Positions 9,382 through 17,806 are shown, counted from the first letter of the stretch. The stretch is DNA of 64,000 bases from JAMXLO01 sp963850535 (GCA_963850535.1 CAWKMC010000024.1:1-64000), one strand, 5' to 3'. Numbers and translations are program-made. Notes: a model not told the origin generated them from the letters alone.

Positions 9382-9504
9382 ATGGCAGCTCCGGCTGAGG
9401 CCGATGTCGATGACCTGGCTCCAGCGCGGGGGTTGTTGCTGGGCATCCTGCTCGGGGCCGCAGCATGGATAGCTATCGGGCTTGCGATCTGGCTAATCTT
9501 CTGA
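9382..9504 (+). CDS. very small membrane protein
   Basis: 40 residues: a short acidic N terminus (MAAPAEADVDDLAPARG) then one strongly hydrophobic helix (LLLGILLGAAAWIAIGLAIW). The frame is open further upstream (from 9130), but that part has random-looking composition, so ATG 9382 was chosen. The upstream 260 bases hold nothing else I can support. Function unknown; such single-helix peptides are common and poorly characterised. Confidence 0.4.
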   Translation: MAAPAEADVDDLAPARGLLLGILLGAAAWIAIGLAIWLIF

Positions 9505-9510
9505 CCAGGG

Positions 9511-10848
9511 CTAGACCGGCAGCCTGATCCTGGCCCTCAGCCCCCCAAGCGGGCTGTCCTCCAAGAGGATCTCACCCCCGTGGGCGCGGACGATGTCGCG
9601 AGCGATAGTCAGCCCGAGACCAGTCCCGCCGGCGGCATCGCTCTCGAACGGGCGGAACACGCTCTCGCGACGATCGGGAGGGATCCCGGGGCCGTCGTCG
9701 TCTACGGTGACAGACACCGTCCGACCCTGCCGCATGGCGGCCAGCGCGACGCGGTGCGCATGACGACGAGCATTATCTACCAGGTTCGTCAGTGCTCGGC
9801 GTACGGCGTTGACCCGCAGTGACAGCGTCAGCGTCGCCGGCACATCCACTGCCACCTCGGCCCCAGACCGGCGGGCGCCGGCCGCCACCTCTTCCAGCAC
9901 CGCCGACAGGTTGACCGATTCCGCCTGCTCGCTCCCTTCGCCACGCGCGAACGCGAGATAGCCGCTGACCATGCGCTCCATTTCTTCGACATCGGCCGTC
10001 ATCTCGGCGATGTCCTCGCGCAGTTCTTCCCGCGCCGGCAGCATCGCCAGAGCCAGGCGCAGTCGGGTCAGCGGCGTCCGCAGGTCATGTGACACACCGG
10101 CCAGCATCTCCGTACGCTGAGCGAGGAAGCGGCCTACCCGCTCCTGCATACGATTGAACGCGGTCGCCGCCTGGCGCACCTCGGTGGCCCCCTCCGGCCT
10201 GATCGGACCAATGTCCCTCCCCATGCCGAACGCCTCGGCCGCCGAGGCGAGGCGTCGGATCGCCCGCACCTGGTTGCGCATGAACAGTGCTGCGATGCCA
10301 AACAGCAGCATCGACATGCCGACGATCCACACCACGAAGATATAAATGGTGCCGGCGTACAACCGCTTGCGCGGCGCATTGACGTTCAACACCCCGTCCG
10401 GCAACTGCACGCGGATCACCACCACGCGCGGGTCGGACACCCAGTCAGCGTAGAACGGCAGACGGACCTTCTCCCACATCGAGTGGGCAAGATCGTCGTC
10501 CATTGGACCTAGAATGTTGGGCGAACGCGTGGTGGCAAGTTTGGCGCCGGGCTCGATATTCATATCGAGTTCAAATTCGTTGTTCGCCCACTGCAGGATC
10601 CAGGCGCGATCGGCAGGTTCCGGATAGCGGCGTAATAGCTCCAGCGTATAGCCGATCTCACCGCCAACTGCGCTCGCCAGCCGGCGAGAGACGAGATCGA
10701 GATGGCTGCCGTAGAAAATCTGCAGCGCGACCGCTTGGAGCAGCACGAGCGGCAGCAGGATCATCAGCAGGCTGCGCCCCAGCAGCGAGCGCGGCAGAAC
10801 CTTGCGGATGCTCCGGTTCACCATGCGCGCGGGCTGCAGGTCCGGCAT
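9511..10848 (-). CDS. EnvZ/OmpB-type sensor histidine kinase
   Basis: Inner-membrane kinase, 445 residues. Helix 1 (SLLMILLPLVLLQAVALQIF), a periplasmic sensor of about 125 residues, helix 2 (IYIFVVWIVGMSMLLFGIAALF), a HAMP linker (RRLASAAEAFGMGRDIGPIR), HisKA with GVSHDLRTPLTRLRLAL (phospho-His), and HATPase with NLVDNARRH, DDDGPGIPPDRR and GGTGLGLTI. The start lies one base after the stop of the regulator gene, so the two are co-transcribed and probably translationally coupled. The pair resembles the EnvZ/OmpR branch (osmolarity, envelope or pH control), but the signal is not deducible. Confidence 0.93.
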   Translation of the reverse strand: MPDLQPARMVNRSIRKVLPRSLLGRSLLMILLPLVLLQAVALQIFYGSHLDLVSRRLASAVGGEIGYTLELLRRYPEPADRAWILQWANNEFELDMNIEPGAKLATTRSPNILGPMDDDLAHSMWEKVRLPFYADWVSDPRVVVIRVQLPDGVLNVNAPRKRLYAGTIYIFVVWIVGMSMLLFGIAALFMRNQVRAIRRLASAAEAFGMGRDIGPIRPEGATEVRQAATAFNRMQERVGRFLAQRTEMLAGVSHDLRTPLTRLRLALAMLPAREELREDIAEMTADVEEMERMVSGYLAFARGEGSEQAESVNLSAVLEEVAAGARRSGAEVAVDVPATLTLSLRVNAVRRALTNLVDNARRHAHRVALAAMRQGRTVSVTVDDDGPGIPPDRRESVFRPFESDAAGGTGLGLTIARDIVRAHGGEILLEDSPLGGLRARIRLPV

Positions 10849-10849
10849 G

Positions 10850-11548
10850 TCAGGCTCCCGGCTTCAGCACATAGCCGCGCCCGCGAACCGTGTGCAGAAA
10901 GCGCGGCTCGCGCGGATCCGTCTCAACCTTGCGACGCAACCGGGTCACCTGCACGTCGATGGCACGTTCGCCTGAATCGTCCATTCCCAGCGCGGCGGCG
11001 ATGTCCTCACGCGATAGAACCTCGTTCGGCTTGCGCGCAAGCGCCACCAGCAACGCGGCTTCGCCGCCGGTCAACCGGATATTCCCCTCGGGACTGGTGA
11101 GTTCGCCCCGCCCTACATCGAAGCTGAGGGCGCCGAGTTGCACCGGCCCGCGGGGCATTTCCTTGAGCGGCGCGGGCGCCCGGCGCAGCAGGGCTCGGAT
11201 GCGCAGCACCAGTTCACGCGGCTCGAATGGCTTCCCCAGGTAGTCATCTGCGCCTGCCTCAAAGCCGGCGATACGGTCCTCCGGCGTGCCACGCGCGGTT
11301 AGCAACAGCACCGGAACGCCGCTTCCCTGTTCCTGCCGCAGCGACTCGGTAAGTGTCAGGCCGCTCTCGCCTGGCATCATCACGTCAAGCACCATCACGT
11401 CGGGATGCATGAAGCGCAGCTTGTCACGAGCCTCGGACGCAGTCTCGGCGGTTGTGACGCGGAAGCCCTCGCCAGCCAGATAGCGCGACAACAGCACGCG
11501 CAGTCTGGCGTCGTCGTCCACCACCAGGATGTGGGCGTCCTCCGCCAT
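10850..11548 (-). CDS. OmpR-family response regulator
   Basis: DNA-binding regulator, 232 residues. Receiver: HILVVDDDARLRVLLSRYL, phospho-acceptor Asp in VMVLDVMMPGESG, LLLTARG and the Lys of GKPFEPREL. Output: winged-helix Trans_Reg_C with PNEVLSREDIAAALG and the DNA-contacting RAIDVQVTRLRRKVE, ending GRGYVLKPGA. ATG 11548 shares its A with the TGA of the MarR gene upstream. A TTG directly before is less likely. Partner of the kinase immediately downstream. Confidence 0.95.
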   Translation of the reverse strand: MAEDAHILVVDDDARLRVLLSRYLAGEGFRVTTAETASEARDKLRFMHPDVMVLDVMMPGESGLTLTESLRQEQGSGVPVLLLTARGTPEDRIAGFEAGADDYLGKPFEPRELVLRIRALLRRAPAPLKEMPRGPVQLGALSFDVGRGELTSPEGNIRLTGGEAALLVALARKPNEVLSREDIAAALGMDDSGERAIDVQVTRLRRKVETDPREPRFLHTVRGRGYVLKPGA

Positions 11549-12057
11549 CAACTTTTCCCCGTGTGATGTGCATCGATATAGGTGCGCGCGCTGTCGTCCA
11601 TGATGGCGCGCAACACCCGGCGGAAGCCTTCCACCGCACCAGCGCCGGCCTCGCGGTGCGCCGGACCGAGACGCTCTCTTTGGCGCTGGAACAGCTTGCG
11701 CTCCAGCGCGGCGCCCGCCTCGGTCAGTGTCAGCAGCCGTTGACGGCGGTCGGCGCGGCCCGGTGATTGTGCCACGTAGCCACGGTCCACCAGCTCGCTC
11801 AGCACGCGGGCCAGCGACTGCTTGGTGATGCGCAGGATACCAAGCAGGTCGGTCACCGTGATGCCAGGATTGCGCCCGATGAAGTGCAGCGCACGATGGT
11901 GCGCCCGGCCGAGGCCTAGCTCGGCCAAAGCAACATCCGCCGCATCGGTGAAGTCGCGGTAGGCAAAGAACAACAGGTCCTGCGCCATGCGAAGATCGGC
12001 TTCGGCTGCATCGGCCTTCGAATCGGGCATGGCAGGCATTCCTGGAAGCGGGGCCAT
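11548..12057 (-). CDS. MarR-family transcriptional regulator
   Basis: Winged-helix repressor/activator, up to 169 residues, with ALAELGLGRAHHRALHFIGR, the recognition helix region ITKQSLARVLSELVDRGYVA and the wing GRADRRQRLLTLTEAG. First gene of a three-gene operon with a two-component system, an arrangement seen in Acetobacteraceae-like genomes. Downstream ATGs at 12030 and 12039 could be the real start. A 21-bp dyad lies directly upstream of the gene, which suggests autoregulation and control of the divergent ilvE. Confidence 0.88.
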   Translation of the reverse strand: MAPLPGMPAMPDSKADAAEADLRMAQDLLFFAYRDFTDAADVALAELGLGRAHHRALHFIGRNPGITVTDLLGILRITKQSLARVLSELVDRGYVAQSPGRADRRQRLLTLTEAGAALERKLFQRQRERLGPAHREAGAGAVEGFRRVLRAIMDDSARTYIDAHHTGKS

Positions 12058-12059
12058 AT

Positions 12060-12080
12060 TAAGTCAGCAATATTGACTTA
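12060..12080. promoter_or_regulatory. perfect dyad between marR and ilvE, candidate MarR operator
   Basis: TAAGTCA (12060-12066), a 7-base spacer GCAATAT, then TGACTTA (12074-12080): a perfect 7-bp inverted repeat. It sits 3 bases upstream of the MarR start and about 50 bases upstream of ilvE, in a 74-base divergent promoter region that is unusually AT-rich for this genome. A related half-site CAATATT recurs just upstream of ilvE. Confidence 0.55.
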
Positions 12081-12131
12081 TCGGTGCAATCACAATAAGC
12101 TCGCGCACACGGTTGCAACAATATTACGAGG

Positions 12132-13043
12132 ATGCCCGCCATGGAGATGGTTCCTTTCGATGATCGGGACGGGTGGATATGGTGGGATGGCGCCTTGGTG
12201 CCGTGGCGTGACGCAAAACTGCATGTGCTGACGCATGGACTGCACTATGCCAGCGCCGCGTTCGAAGGCGAGCGGGCGTATGCCGGCAATATCTTCCGGC
12301 TGCGCGAGCACACTGAGCGTCTGGTCAACTCGGCGCGCATCATGGGGTTCGAGATCCCTTACAGCCCAGAACAGATCGACGCGGCGAGCAATCAGGTGCT
12401 GGCCGCGAACCGTGTCACCGACGCGTATGTGCGACCGATCGCCTGGCGTGGCAGCGAAATGCTGGCGGTGGCGGCACAGCACACCAAAATTCACCTGGCG
12501 ATCGCCGCCTGGCCCTGGCCCACCTACTTCGGTGCCGATCGGATGGCCGGCATTCGCATGGACATGGCGGAGTGGAAGCGACCGTCACCCGAGACGGCGC
12601 CAACCGCGGCGAAGGCGACCGGCCTTTACATGATCGGCACGCTGGCGAAGCATCGTGCCGAGCAGCAGGGCTATGCCGATGCCCTGATGCTGGACTGGCG
12701 TGGCAACGTCGCCGAGACCACCAGTGCGAACGTGTTCTTCGTGATGAACGGCGAACTCCACACCCCGATCCCGGACTGCTTCCTGGACGGCATTACCCGC
12801 CGATCGGTGATGAGCCTGGCACGGCGGCAGCAGATCAAGGTGGTGGAACGGCACATTGCCGGATCAGAGATTGGTCGTGCGAGCGAGGTGTTCCTGGCCG
12901 GCACCGCCGCGGAAGTGACTCCGGTACGGCAGATCGCCGCGCACAGCTACACGCCCGGACGCATCACCGAAACTCTGCTGAAAGGCTACGATGCACTGGT
13001 TCGGCAATCGCCGGCCGAAGTTGCGAAAGTGGTGGCGCTGTGA
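12132..13043 (+). CDS. ilvE: branched-chain amino-acid aminotransferase
   Basis: PLP-dependent fold-type IV transaminase, cytoplasmic, catalysing the last step of Leu/Ile/Val synthesis or the first of their breakdown. 303 residues, the usual length. Seen: WWDGALVPWRDAKLHVLTHG, LHYASAAFEGERAY (substrate loop), the AAKATGLYMI region containing the PLP-binding lysine, ALMLDWRGNVAETTSANVFF and FLDGITRRSVM. ATG 12132 follows ACGAGG. An ATG at 12141 is an alternative. Divergent from the MarR operon and sharing the dyad region. Confidence 0.93.
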   Translation: MPAMEMVPFDDRDGWIWWDGALVPWRDAKLHVLTHGLHYASAAFEGERAYAGNIFRLREHTERLVNSARIMGFEIPYSPEQIDAASNQVLAANRVTDAYVRPIAWRGSEMLAVAAQHTKIHLAIAAWPWPTYFGADRMAGIRMDMAEWKRPSPETAPTAAKATGLYMIGTLAKHRAEQQGYADALMLDWRGNVAETTSANVFFVMNGELHTPIPDCFLDGITRRSVMSLARRQQIKVVERHIAGSEIGRASEVFLAGTAAEVTPVRQIAAHSYTPGRITETLLKGYDALVRQSPAEVAKVVAL

Positions 13044-13052
13044 GCGATTCGC

Positions 13053-13361
13053 TCAGCGTCGTTCCGGTGGGATGTCGCAGACGGTCCGGACGAAGGTGGC
13101 GAGCTCCGTGCGATCCCATTTCAGCTGCACCCGCTGCGTGGAAGCTGGCCGCGCGTCCAGGCTGACGCCGGGCCGGCGTTCAGTCGCGGGCCGGATCGGG
13201 CGCTGCTCAAATCCGCCACCGCAGTTCGGACAAACGTTCAGCAACACCGTGTCCACGCACTGGGCGCAGAACGTGCACTCATAGCTGCAGATGCGGGCGT
13301 CGATTGCATTCGGCGGCAGATCCTTATCGCAGTATTCGCAGTTGGGTCGGAGTTGCAGCAT
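13053..13361 (-). CDS. DUF1272 domain-containing cysteine-rich protein
   Basis: 102 residues starting MLQLRPNCEYCDKDLPPNA, with the DUF1272 pattern of paired cysteines: CEYC, CSYECTFCAQC and CPNCGG, a likely zinc-binding arrangement. The C-terminal half (RPATERRPGVSLDARPAS...) is polar and has no cysteines. The family has no assigned function. Convergent with ilvE (10-base gap) and directly downstream of the methyltransferase gene, so it is possibly co-transcribed with that gene. Confidence 0.85.
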   Translation of the reverse strand: MLQLRPNCEYCDKDLPPNAIDARICSYECTFCAQCVDTVLLNVCPNCGGGFEQRPIRPATERRPGVSLDARPASTQRVQLKWDRTELATFVRTVCDIPPERR

Positions 13362-13370
13362 TGCCGATCC

Positions 13371-14234
13371 TTATTCTTCGGGTGGCGCTGTCGAGAACCA
13401 CCAGCCCTCTCCAGCAAGCCAGCAGGTGTCGTCCGGTTCATCCGGCGGACGCCGGAGTGAGCGCACTGGCGGCGTGAACCGCTCATCCCGGAGCGCCCTC
13501 GCCAATCTCGCTTCGGCCCCGGCATCGCGACCGCCGACACAATCGATGATGCCGACGCGACAGACATTGCGGGCGGCGTAGCGATGGGTATCGCCTTGCC
13601 GGCGAGTGATCAGCACGAATGCGCCAAATCGGTCTTCACCCGTGAGTGGCACGAGCAGGCAGCCACCTTCTGCCAGCGTATCGAGCCAGGCCAGCGACAG
13701 ATGCGTCACGCCGGCGTTGATGATGATGGCATCGGCCCGCCGCTCGGGGCGGAACGCGAAGCCATCGGCGGTGACGACATTCGCTTGCGGCCAGGCATCC
13801 GCGAGATTGGCGCGCGCGGAATCGGCGAGCGCCTCATCGATCTCGATCGCAGTGACCATGCCGCCGCGGCCGACAATGTCGGCGAGGATGGCGGTGTAAT
13901 AGCCGGTGCCAATGCCGACATGCACCACATGCTGGCCGGCAGTGAGGCCAAGCTGGTCATAGCAAAACGCCCATAAGCTCGGCTGACCGTTGTTCAGCCG
14001 GCGCGTCGGGTCGATCGCGATCAGAACATCGTGGCAGAGGTGGCGCGGATCGGCGTCTTCGGTGGTCCAATAGTCGCTCAGGTACCACGGACTGAGGAGC
14101 CGCCACGGCCCTGGACCGACAAAATGTTCACGCGGCACGGCGGCGAATGCCGCAATCACCGCCTGTGAGCGCACGCGTGCAACATGCCGCAATTCCTCGG
14201 CAAACCAGGCACGCGCTTCGGCAACGTCGTTCAT
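13371..14234 (-). CDS. protein-L-isoaspartate O-methyltransferase-like SAM methyltransferase
   Basis: SAM-dependent methyltransferase related to PCMT, which repairs isoaspartyl residues. Seen: AVPREHFVG, LSDYWTTEDADPRHLCHDVL, the SAM-binding motif VVHVGIGTGYYTAILADIVG, VTAIEIDEALADSARANL and DAIIINAGVTHL. At about 287 residues it is longer than classic PCMT (about 215) because of a C-terminal extension. The start is ATG 14234, since the upstream part of the frame is arginine/cysteine-rich noise. The ATG overlaps the end of the P-loop remnant frame. Substrate uncertain. Confidence 0.75.
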   Translation of the reverse strand: MNDVAEARAWFAEELRHVARVRSQAVIAAFAAVPREHFVGPGPWRLLSPWYLSDYWTTEDADPRHLCHDVLIAIDPTRRLNNGQPSLWAFCYDQLGLTAGQHVVHVGIGTGYYTAILADIVGRGGMVTAIEIDEALADSARANLADAWPQANVVTADGFAFRPERRADAIIINAGVTHLSLAWLDTLAEGGCLLVPLTGEDRFGAFVLITRRQGDTHRYAARNVCRVGIIDCVGGRDAGAEARLARALRDERFTPPVRSLRRPPDEPDDTCWLAGEGWWFSTAPPEE

Positions 14235-14247
14235 CGTGTCGCGCCGA

Positions 14248-14389
14248 TCACTTGGCCAACAATTCGGCGATCGGCATCGTGCCATCGAGTCGAAGGACCG
14301 AGCAGATCAGGGTGTCCGGCCAGCGCGTGGCCTAATGTGGTAACGCCAGCACCGGATGGCCCGGTGATATGGATGCGCCGAGTTCGCAC
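14248..14389 (-). pseudogene. remnant of a P-loop nucleotide/adenylate-kinase-like ATPase with internal deletion
   Basis: Starts with GTG 14389 and reads RRIHITGPSGAGVTTLGHAL, a clear Walker A loop (GPSGAGVTT) of the small kinase type. About 40 bases later, in the next frame, it reads VLRLDGTMPIAELLAK and stops at 14248, which looks like the C-terminal end of the same kind of protein. The normal protein would be about 170-180 residues, so roughly 120 residues from the middle are missing. The conserved ends and missing core fit an internal deletion rather than a chance frame. Confidence 0.55.
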
Positions 14390-14399
14390 GACGCGGCAT

Positions 14400-15315
14400 T
14401 TATAGCTGCTCACGAGCCACGCGGGCCACTTCATCGGTGGTAGTCTGCCAGATCGCGCCGCGACCCAGCACACGCGAAAGCGCCTCGCGCAGCCAGCGAA
14501 TGCGATGCGCCTGCCCCGCGATCCATGGATGCAGGGTCAGGTTGAAGCAGGCGCCGCCTTCATCGTGAAGAAACGCAAAGGCGTCGGCGATGTTGTCGGC
14601 CCAGACTGCAGGCGGCACACGGCGCAGCCACATGCATTCCAGGTCGTTCCATTCCGGTTGTGGTGGCAACGCGATCAAGTGGCGCCCCAGTAAGAAGGGA
14701 CGGTCGTCGCTCGCCCAGTCCGTGGTGTAGCTGAAGCCGGCTTCCGCCAGCAGCGCCGGGGTACGCTCCGAATTCATTGAAGTCCTGGCCGTACCAGCCG
14801 AGTGGTGTATCGCCGGTGGCCGTTCGCACCGCATCGCGGCTCTCGACGATGAACGCGCGCTCTTCTGCTTCGCTCATCCGGCTGGTGATGCGACGTGTCG
14901 CATCGGTGCCGTGCGCCATAAAACACGCGTTGCGCCGCACCAACTCGTCCACCAGCTCTGGATAGCGTTTCGCCGCCGCTGCGCCCAGCGCCACACTTGG
15001 CGTCACGCCGAACCGATCCAGGACGTCCAACACGCGGAAGATGCCGACCCGAGCACCGTATTCGCGCTGACTCCAGGTCAGCCAGTCGGGAAAGAACTTG
15101 CCGAGTGGCGAGACAATGCGCGGGTCGGGATTGGCATCCGTTGGCGGATTAACCTGCCAATAGTCGAGCACCACAGTGACAGTGAAGGCGATCCGTGCAT
15201 CGTCGGGCCAGGTAAAGCGCGGCGCCTCGGTGAGCGTACGGAACGCATGATGCAGATGATCCATGCCGGGACGACGGACCTCGTCCACAGGTGGTGTGTT
15301 CGTGGTCTCAGCCAT
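14400..15315 (-). CDS. polysaccharide deacetylase / allantoinase (PuuE)-like protein, frameshifted
   Basis: NodB-fold hydrolase of the group containing metal-independent allantoinase PuuE and chitin/peptidoglycan deacetylases. About 304 residues once one shift is bridged. N-terminal part: RIAFTVTVVLDYWQVNPPTD, QREYGARVGIFRVLDVLDRF, MAHGTDATRRITSRMSE and GWYGQDFNE. C-terminal part: SERTPALLAEAGFSYTTDW and NLTLHPWIAGQAHRIRWLRE. One base too many near 14771-14774 separates them. It overlaps the next homologue by 8 bases, and the two probably act together or form a heteromer. Substrate unknown. Confidence 0.8.
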
Positions 15316-16219
15316 TGGCAGCCTCCCGTGCAGCGAGGTGCGCCTCGATCAACGGCAGATGATGCTGATTGAACCAGTCGGTGATTACGCCTGCGGTGGT
15401 CAGCCAGACGCCAGGATGCGACAGGATGTATTCCATCGCACGACGGAAGGCGCGGATGCGATGCGGCTGCCCAACCCAATAGGGATGCAGGGCAATGCAC
15501 ATAACACGGCCCTGCTCGGCGCCCTCTGCGTAAACGGTGTCGAAGTAGTCGCGGATCTGGCACGCGAAGTCGTTCGCCTCCTGGCCGCGGCGGTGCAGGA
15601 TCACGTCGTTGATGTCCACCGAGTAGGGCATCGAGATCAATCGGCCGGTCTTGACGTTCAGCGGAAATGGCTGGTCGTCGTGATACAGGTCGGCCGTGTA
15701 GTCGTAGCCGCACTCGGCGGCCAGATCGAACGTATCCAGCGTGTTGGTGATCGCAGGACTGAACCAGCCGCGCAGCCGACGCCCGGTCAGGCGTTGATGG
15801 ATCTCCTTGCTCTCCTCCATCGCTGCGCGTTCTTCGTCGGGGGAAAAATTCAAGTGATAGCGCGTATTGTAGATGCCGTGGGACATGTATTCCCAGCCAC
15901 GCTGTTCCATGGCACCGAGAATTTCCGGGAAGTGCTCGAGCACAGCCATATTGAGGCTGACGGTACAGCGGATGCCGAGCGCGTCGGTCAGGTCGAACAA
16001 ACGCCAAAGGCCGACGCGATTGCCGTAGTCACGCTGCGTGTAGCCAAGGATGTCGGGATGTGGCGAACGCGGCCATGGATCGCGGGTTCGGACGAACTTG
16101 GGCAAGTATTCGTAGTGCTCGATGTTGGGTACCACCCACAGCGCCAGGCGCGCGCCATTCGGCCAGCGCAGCGGGGGACGATGGAGAATGGGCGAGTAGC
16201 TGACGAGGTTGGGTTCCAT
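15308..16219 (-). CDS. polysaccharide deacetylase / allantoinase (PuuE)-like protein
   Basis: Intact 303-residue NodB-fold protein: RLALWVVPNIEHYEYLP, QRDYGNRVGLWRLFDLTDAL, MSHGIYNTRYHLNFSPDEE, GWFSPAITNTLDTFDLAAE and MCIALHPYWVGQPHRIRAFR. It is a paralogue of the downstream gene 14400-15315 and overlaps it by 8 bases, so the pair is one transcription unit. The family includes uric-acid/allantoin-pathway enzymes, but no other purine-catabolic gene is in view, so the substrate stays open. Confidence 0.87.
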   Translation of the reverse strand: MEPNLVSYSPILHRPPLRWPNGARLALWVVPNIEHYEYLPKFVRTRDPWPRSPHPDILGYTQRDYGNRVGLWRLFDLTDALGIRCTVSLNMAVLEHFPEILGAMEQRGWEYMSHGIYNTRYHLNFSPDEERAAMEESKEIHQRLTGRRLRGWFSPAITNTLDTFDLAAECGYDYTADLYHDDQPFPLNVKTGRLISMPYSVDINDVILHRRGQEANDFACQIRDYFDTVYAEGAEQGRVMCIALHPYWVGQPHRIRAFRRAMEYILSHPGVWLTTAGVITDWFNQHHLPLIEAHLAAREAANG

Positions 16220-16417
16220 CGCAGGGCCTTCATCCGTACCTTGCCGATAGGAGCATTCTATGCGGCAAAGGGTCAGGAGGACAGCCGGCCGTAAGCGGCG
16301 GGCGCGAATCTGCCGGGGTTAGTGCTTCGGGTCGGGATTGATATGGCGACTTCCCTCATCCAAGGCCGCGGGTGCTCAGTCCTCCTGCGCCTTCTAGCTA
16401 AGTCAATGGTTGTCCGA

Positions 16418-16857
16418 CTAAGCCCCGGCCTTGCGGGCCGCCAGTTCATTGCGCAGTGCACGTACTTCCTCGAACCGCGCCGTAACATCCCGCATGATGG
16501 CGGCGATGCCGATCATGCGACCTGTCCCATCCGCGAATGGTGCTATCGTGAATTCGATCGAGATCCGAGTGCCATCCTTGCGAATGGCCGGTACCGACAG
16601 GAGTTGACCGTCCGCATAACGGGACTGCCCCGTCTGCATGGTGGCCCGATAGCCGTGCCAGTGCCGTTCACGTAGATTGGCGGGAATAATGATATCCAGC
16701 GAGCGGCCCAGTGCCTCGGCCTCGGTAAAGCCGAAGATGCGTACGGCGCCGGATTCCATATGCAAATCGTGCCCTCGCTGTCCGCATAGACAATTGCATC
16801 GGACGTGTTGGCGATGAGGTATTCGGCGAAATGCCGCGGCTCAGGTGGCAGGTTCAT
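16418..16857 (-). CDS. single PAS-domain protein, frameshifted
   Basis: Small PAS sensor protein of about 146 residues. The first frame gives MNLPPEPRHFAEYLIANTSD, AIVYADSEGTICIWN; the next frame continues GAVRIFGFTEAEALGRSLDI, LRERHWHGYRATMQTGQS, RKDGTRISIEFTIAPF and IAAIMRDVTARFEE. Adding one C at the CC complementary to GG 16751-16752 joins them as IWNPGAVRIFGF. There is no output domain, only a short C-terminal helix. The start overlaps the nsrR stop by 4 bases (ATGA), so it belongs to the nitric-oxide operon and may bind haem or another small ligand (inference). Confidence 0.8.
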
Positions 16858-17312
16858 AGCAAGCTCCTGATAGCTGATCCGGTGGGAAGGCCCAGCAGCG
16901 ACATCAAAGCCTGCCGAGGCGCGACCAGATCGGCCAAGGTGTAGCGATCGAGCACCCCCAAGAACGCGTCAAGCGCCTCCTGAAGCACTTTGCTCAACAC
17001 ACAATTGTCAGAGATGACGCAGGTGTCGGCCTTCTCGAAGCACGGCACCAGCGCCAGGTCAGCCTCGGTGCGCCGTACGGTGGCCCCGAGGTTGATGCAC
17101 TCTGGCGATCGTGCCAGCCGAATGCCGCCGTGTCTGCCGCGCTGGGTCGCGACGTCGTTGGCCACGCCCAGCTGGTGTACCACCTTCATCAGATGTGCTT
17201 CGGAAATCTCGTAGGCGGCTGCAATTTCGCCGATGGTCGCAGGGCGGTCACCGCAGATGGCCAAGTACATCAATGTCCTGAGCGTATAGTCCGTATAGGC
17301 CGTCAGTCGCAT
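16854..17312 (-). CDS. nsrR: Rrf2-family nitric-oxide-sensing repressor NsrR
   Basis: Iron-sulfur repressor of NO-detoxification genes, 152 residues. Winged helix MRLTAYTDYTLRTLMYLAIC, TIGEIAAAYEISEAHLMKVV and the wing RGRHGGIRLA. Three cysteines in the pattern C-x6-C-x5-C (PCFEKADTCVISDNCVL) fit the cluster-binding loop of NsrR. The C-terminal YTLADLVAPRQALMSLL is the NsrR signature. The start overlaps the end of the globin gene by 10 bases, so both are one operon, with the repressor controlling its own detoxifying partner. Confidence 0.88.
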   Translation of the reverse strand: MRLTAYTDYTLRTLMYLAICGDRPATIGEIAAAYEISEAHLMKVVHQLGVANDVATQRGRHGGIRLARSPECINLGATVRRTEADLALVPCFEKADTCVISDNCVLSKVLQEALDAFLGVLDRYTLADLVAPRQALMSLLGLPTGSAIRSLL

Positions 17313-17758
17313 TTGACAGACCCGCGGTCGGATGCACCTTTCCGTGGCGGTAGCTGCAATCCGTCTGGCGGTCCCCCTAGCTGGTGGAACACTGCCAGCT
17401 CCAGGCTCGCAGCAATCCGGTGGGCCTTGCCCACGAACAGGGAGGCGGTCTCGGGGGCGAACAGTTCGTGCGCGGTCTGTTCAAAGAGCTGCAGCCAACG
17501 CGGGAACATCGAGCGCTCAAGGTCGCGCACCGCGCGATGCACCGCAACCGGATCGCCTGAGTATCGGCCCGAGGTCAGCATGACGGAAGACCAGAAGCGC
17601 CGCATCGTCTCGAGATGCTCCGGCCACTCGTCGGATGGGATCGATGCTTCGAAGACTGGCGCCAGCACCGGGTCGCGACGGACTTTGGCATAGAAGCGAT
17701 CGATCAGCAGGGCGATCAATTCTTCTGTTACCGACTCAATCAGCGATTGCTGCGGCAT
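17303..17758 (-). CDS. group III truncated haemoglobin
   Basis: Single-domain globin of the class III (trHbP) type, a cytoplasmic haem protein linked to NO or O2 handling. 151 residues: LIDRFYAKVRRDPVLAPVFE, SDEWPEHLETMRRFWSSVML, GRYSGDPVAVH and FPRWLQLFEQTAHELF, the class III pattern. First gene of the globin-nsrR-PAS operon. An AT-rich dyad lies 34 bases upstream. The C terminus (GGPPDGLQLPPRKGASDRG) extends beyond the globin fold. Confidence 0.9.
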   Translation of the reverse strand: MPQQSLIESVTEELIALLIDRFYAKVRRDPVLAPVFEASIPSDEWPEHLETMRRFWSSVMLTSGRYSGDPVAVHRAVRDLERSMFPRWLQLFEQTAHELFAPETASLFVGKAHRIAASLELAVFHQLGGPPDGLQLPPRKGASDRGSVKCD

Positions 17759-17791
17759 GCGGGCAACTTATGCTTCTGCGGGTCAAAAGCA

Positions 17792-17806
17792 ATATATGAA
17801 ATATAT
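17792..17806. promoter_or_regulatory. AT-rich dyad upstream of the globin-nsrR operon
   Basis: ATATAT-GAA-ATATAT inside an AT-rich patch (AGCAATATATGAAATATATG) in otherwise GC-rich DNA, 34 bases upstream of the globin ATG and about 100 bases upstream of the gene at 17904. Position and symmetry fit an NsrR-type operator or a promoter element. It does not match the enterobacterial NsrR consensus closely, so this is a candidate only. Confidence 0.35.

Noticed and set aside
13736..14100. Antisense frames in the methyltransferase region
   Set aside because: The SAM-binding motif lies on the minus strand only; the others are shadows.
15263..16294. A 343-codon open frame antisense to the two deacetylases
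   Set aside because: The opposite strand has two paralogous NodB-fold proteins with conserved motifs; the antisense frame has none.
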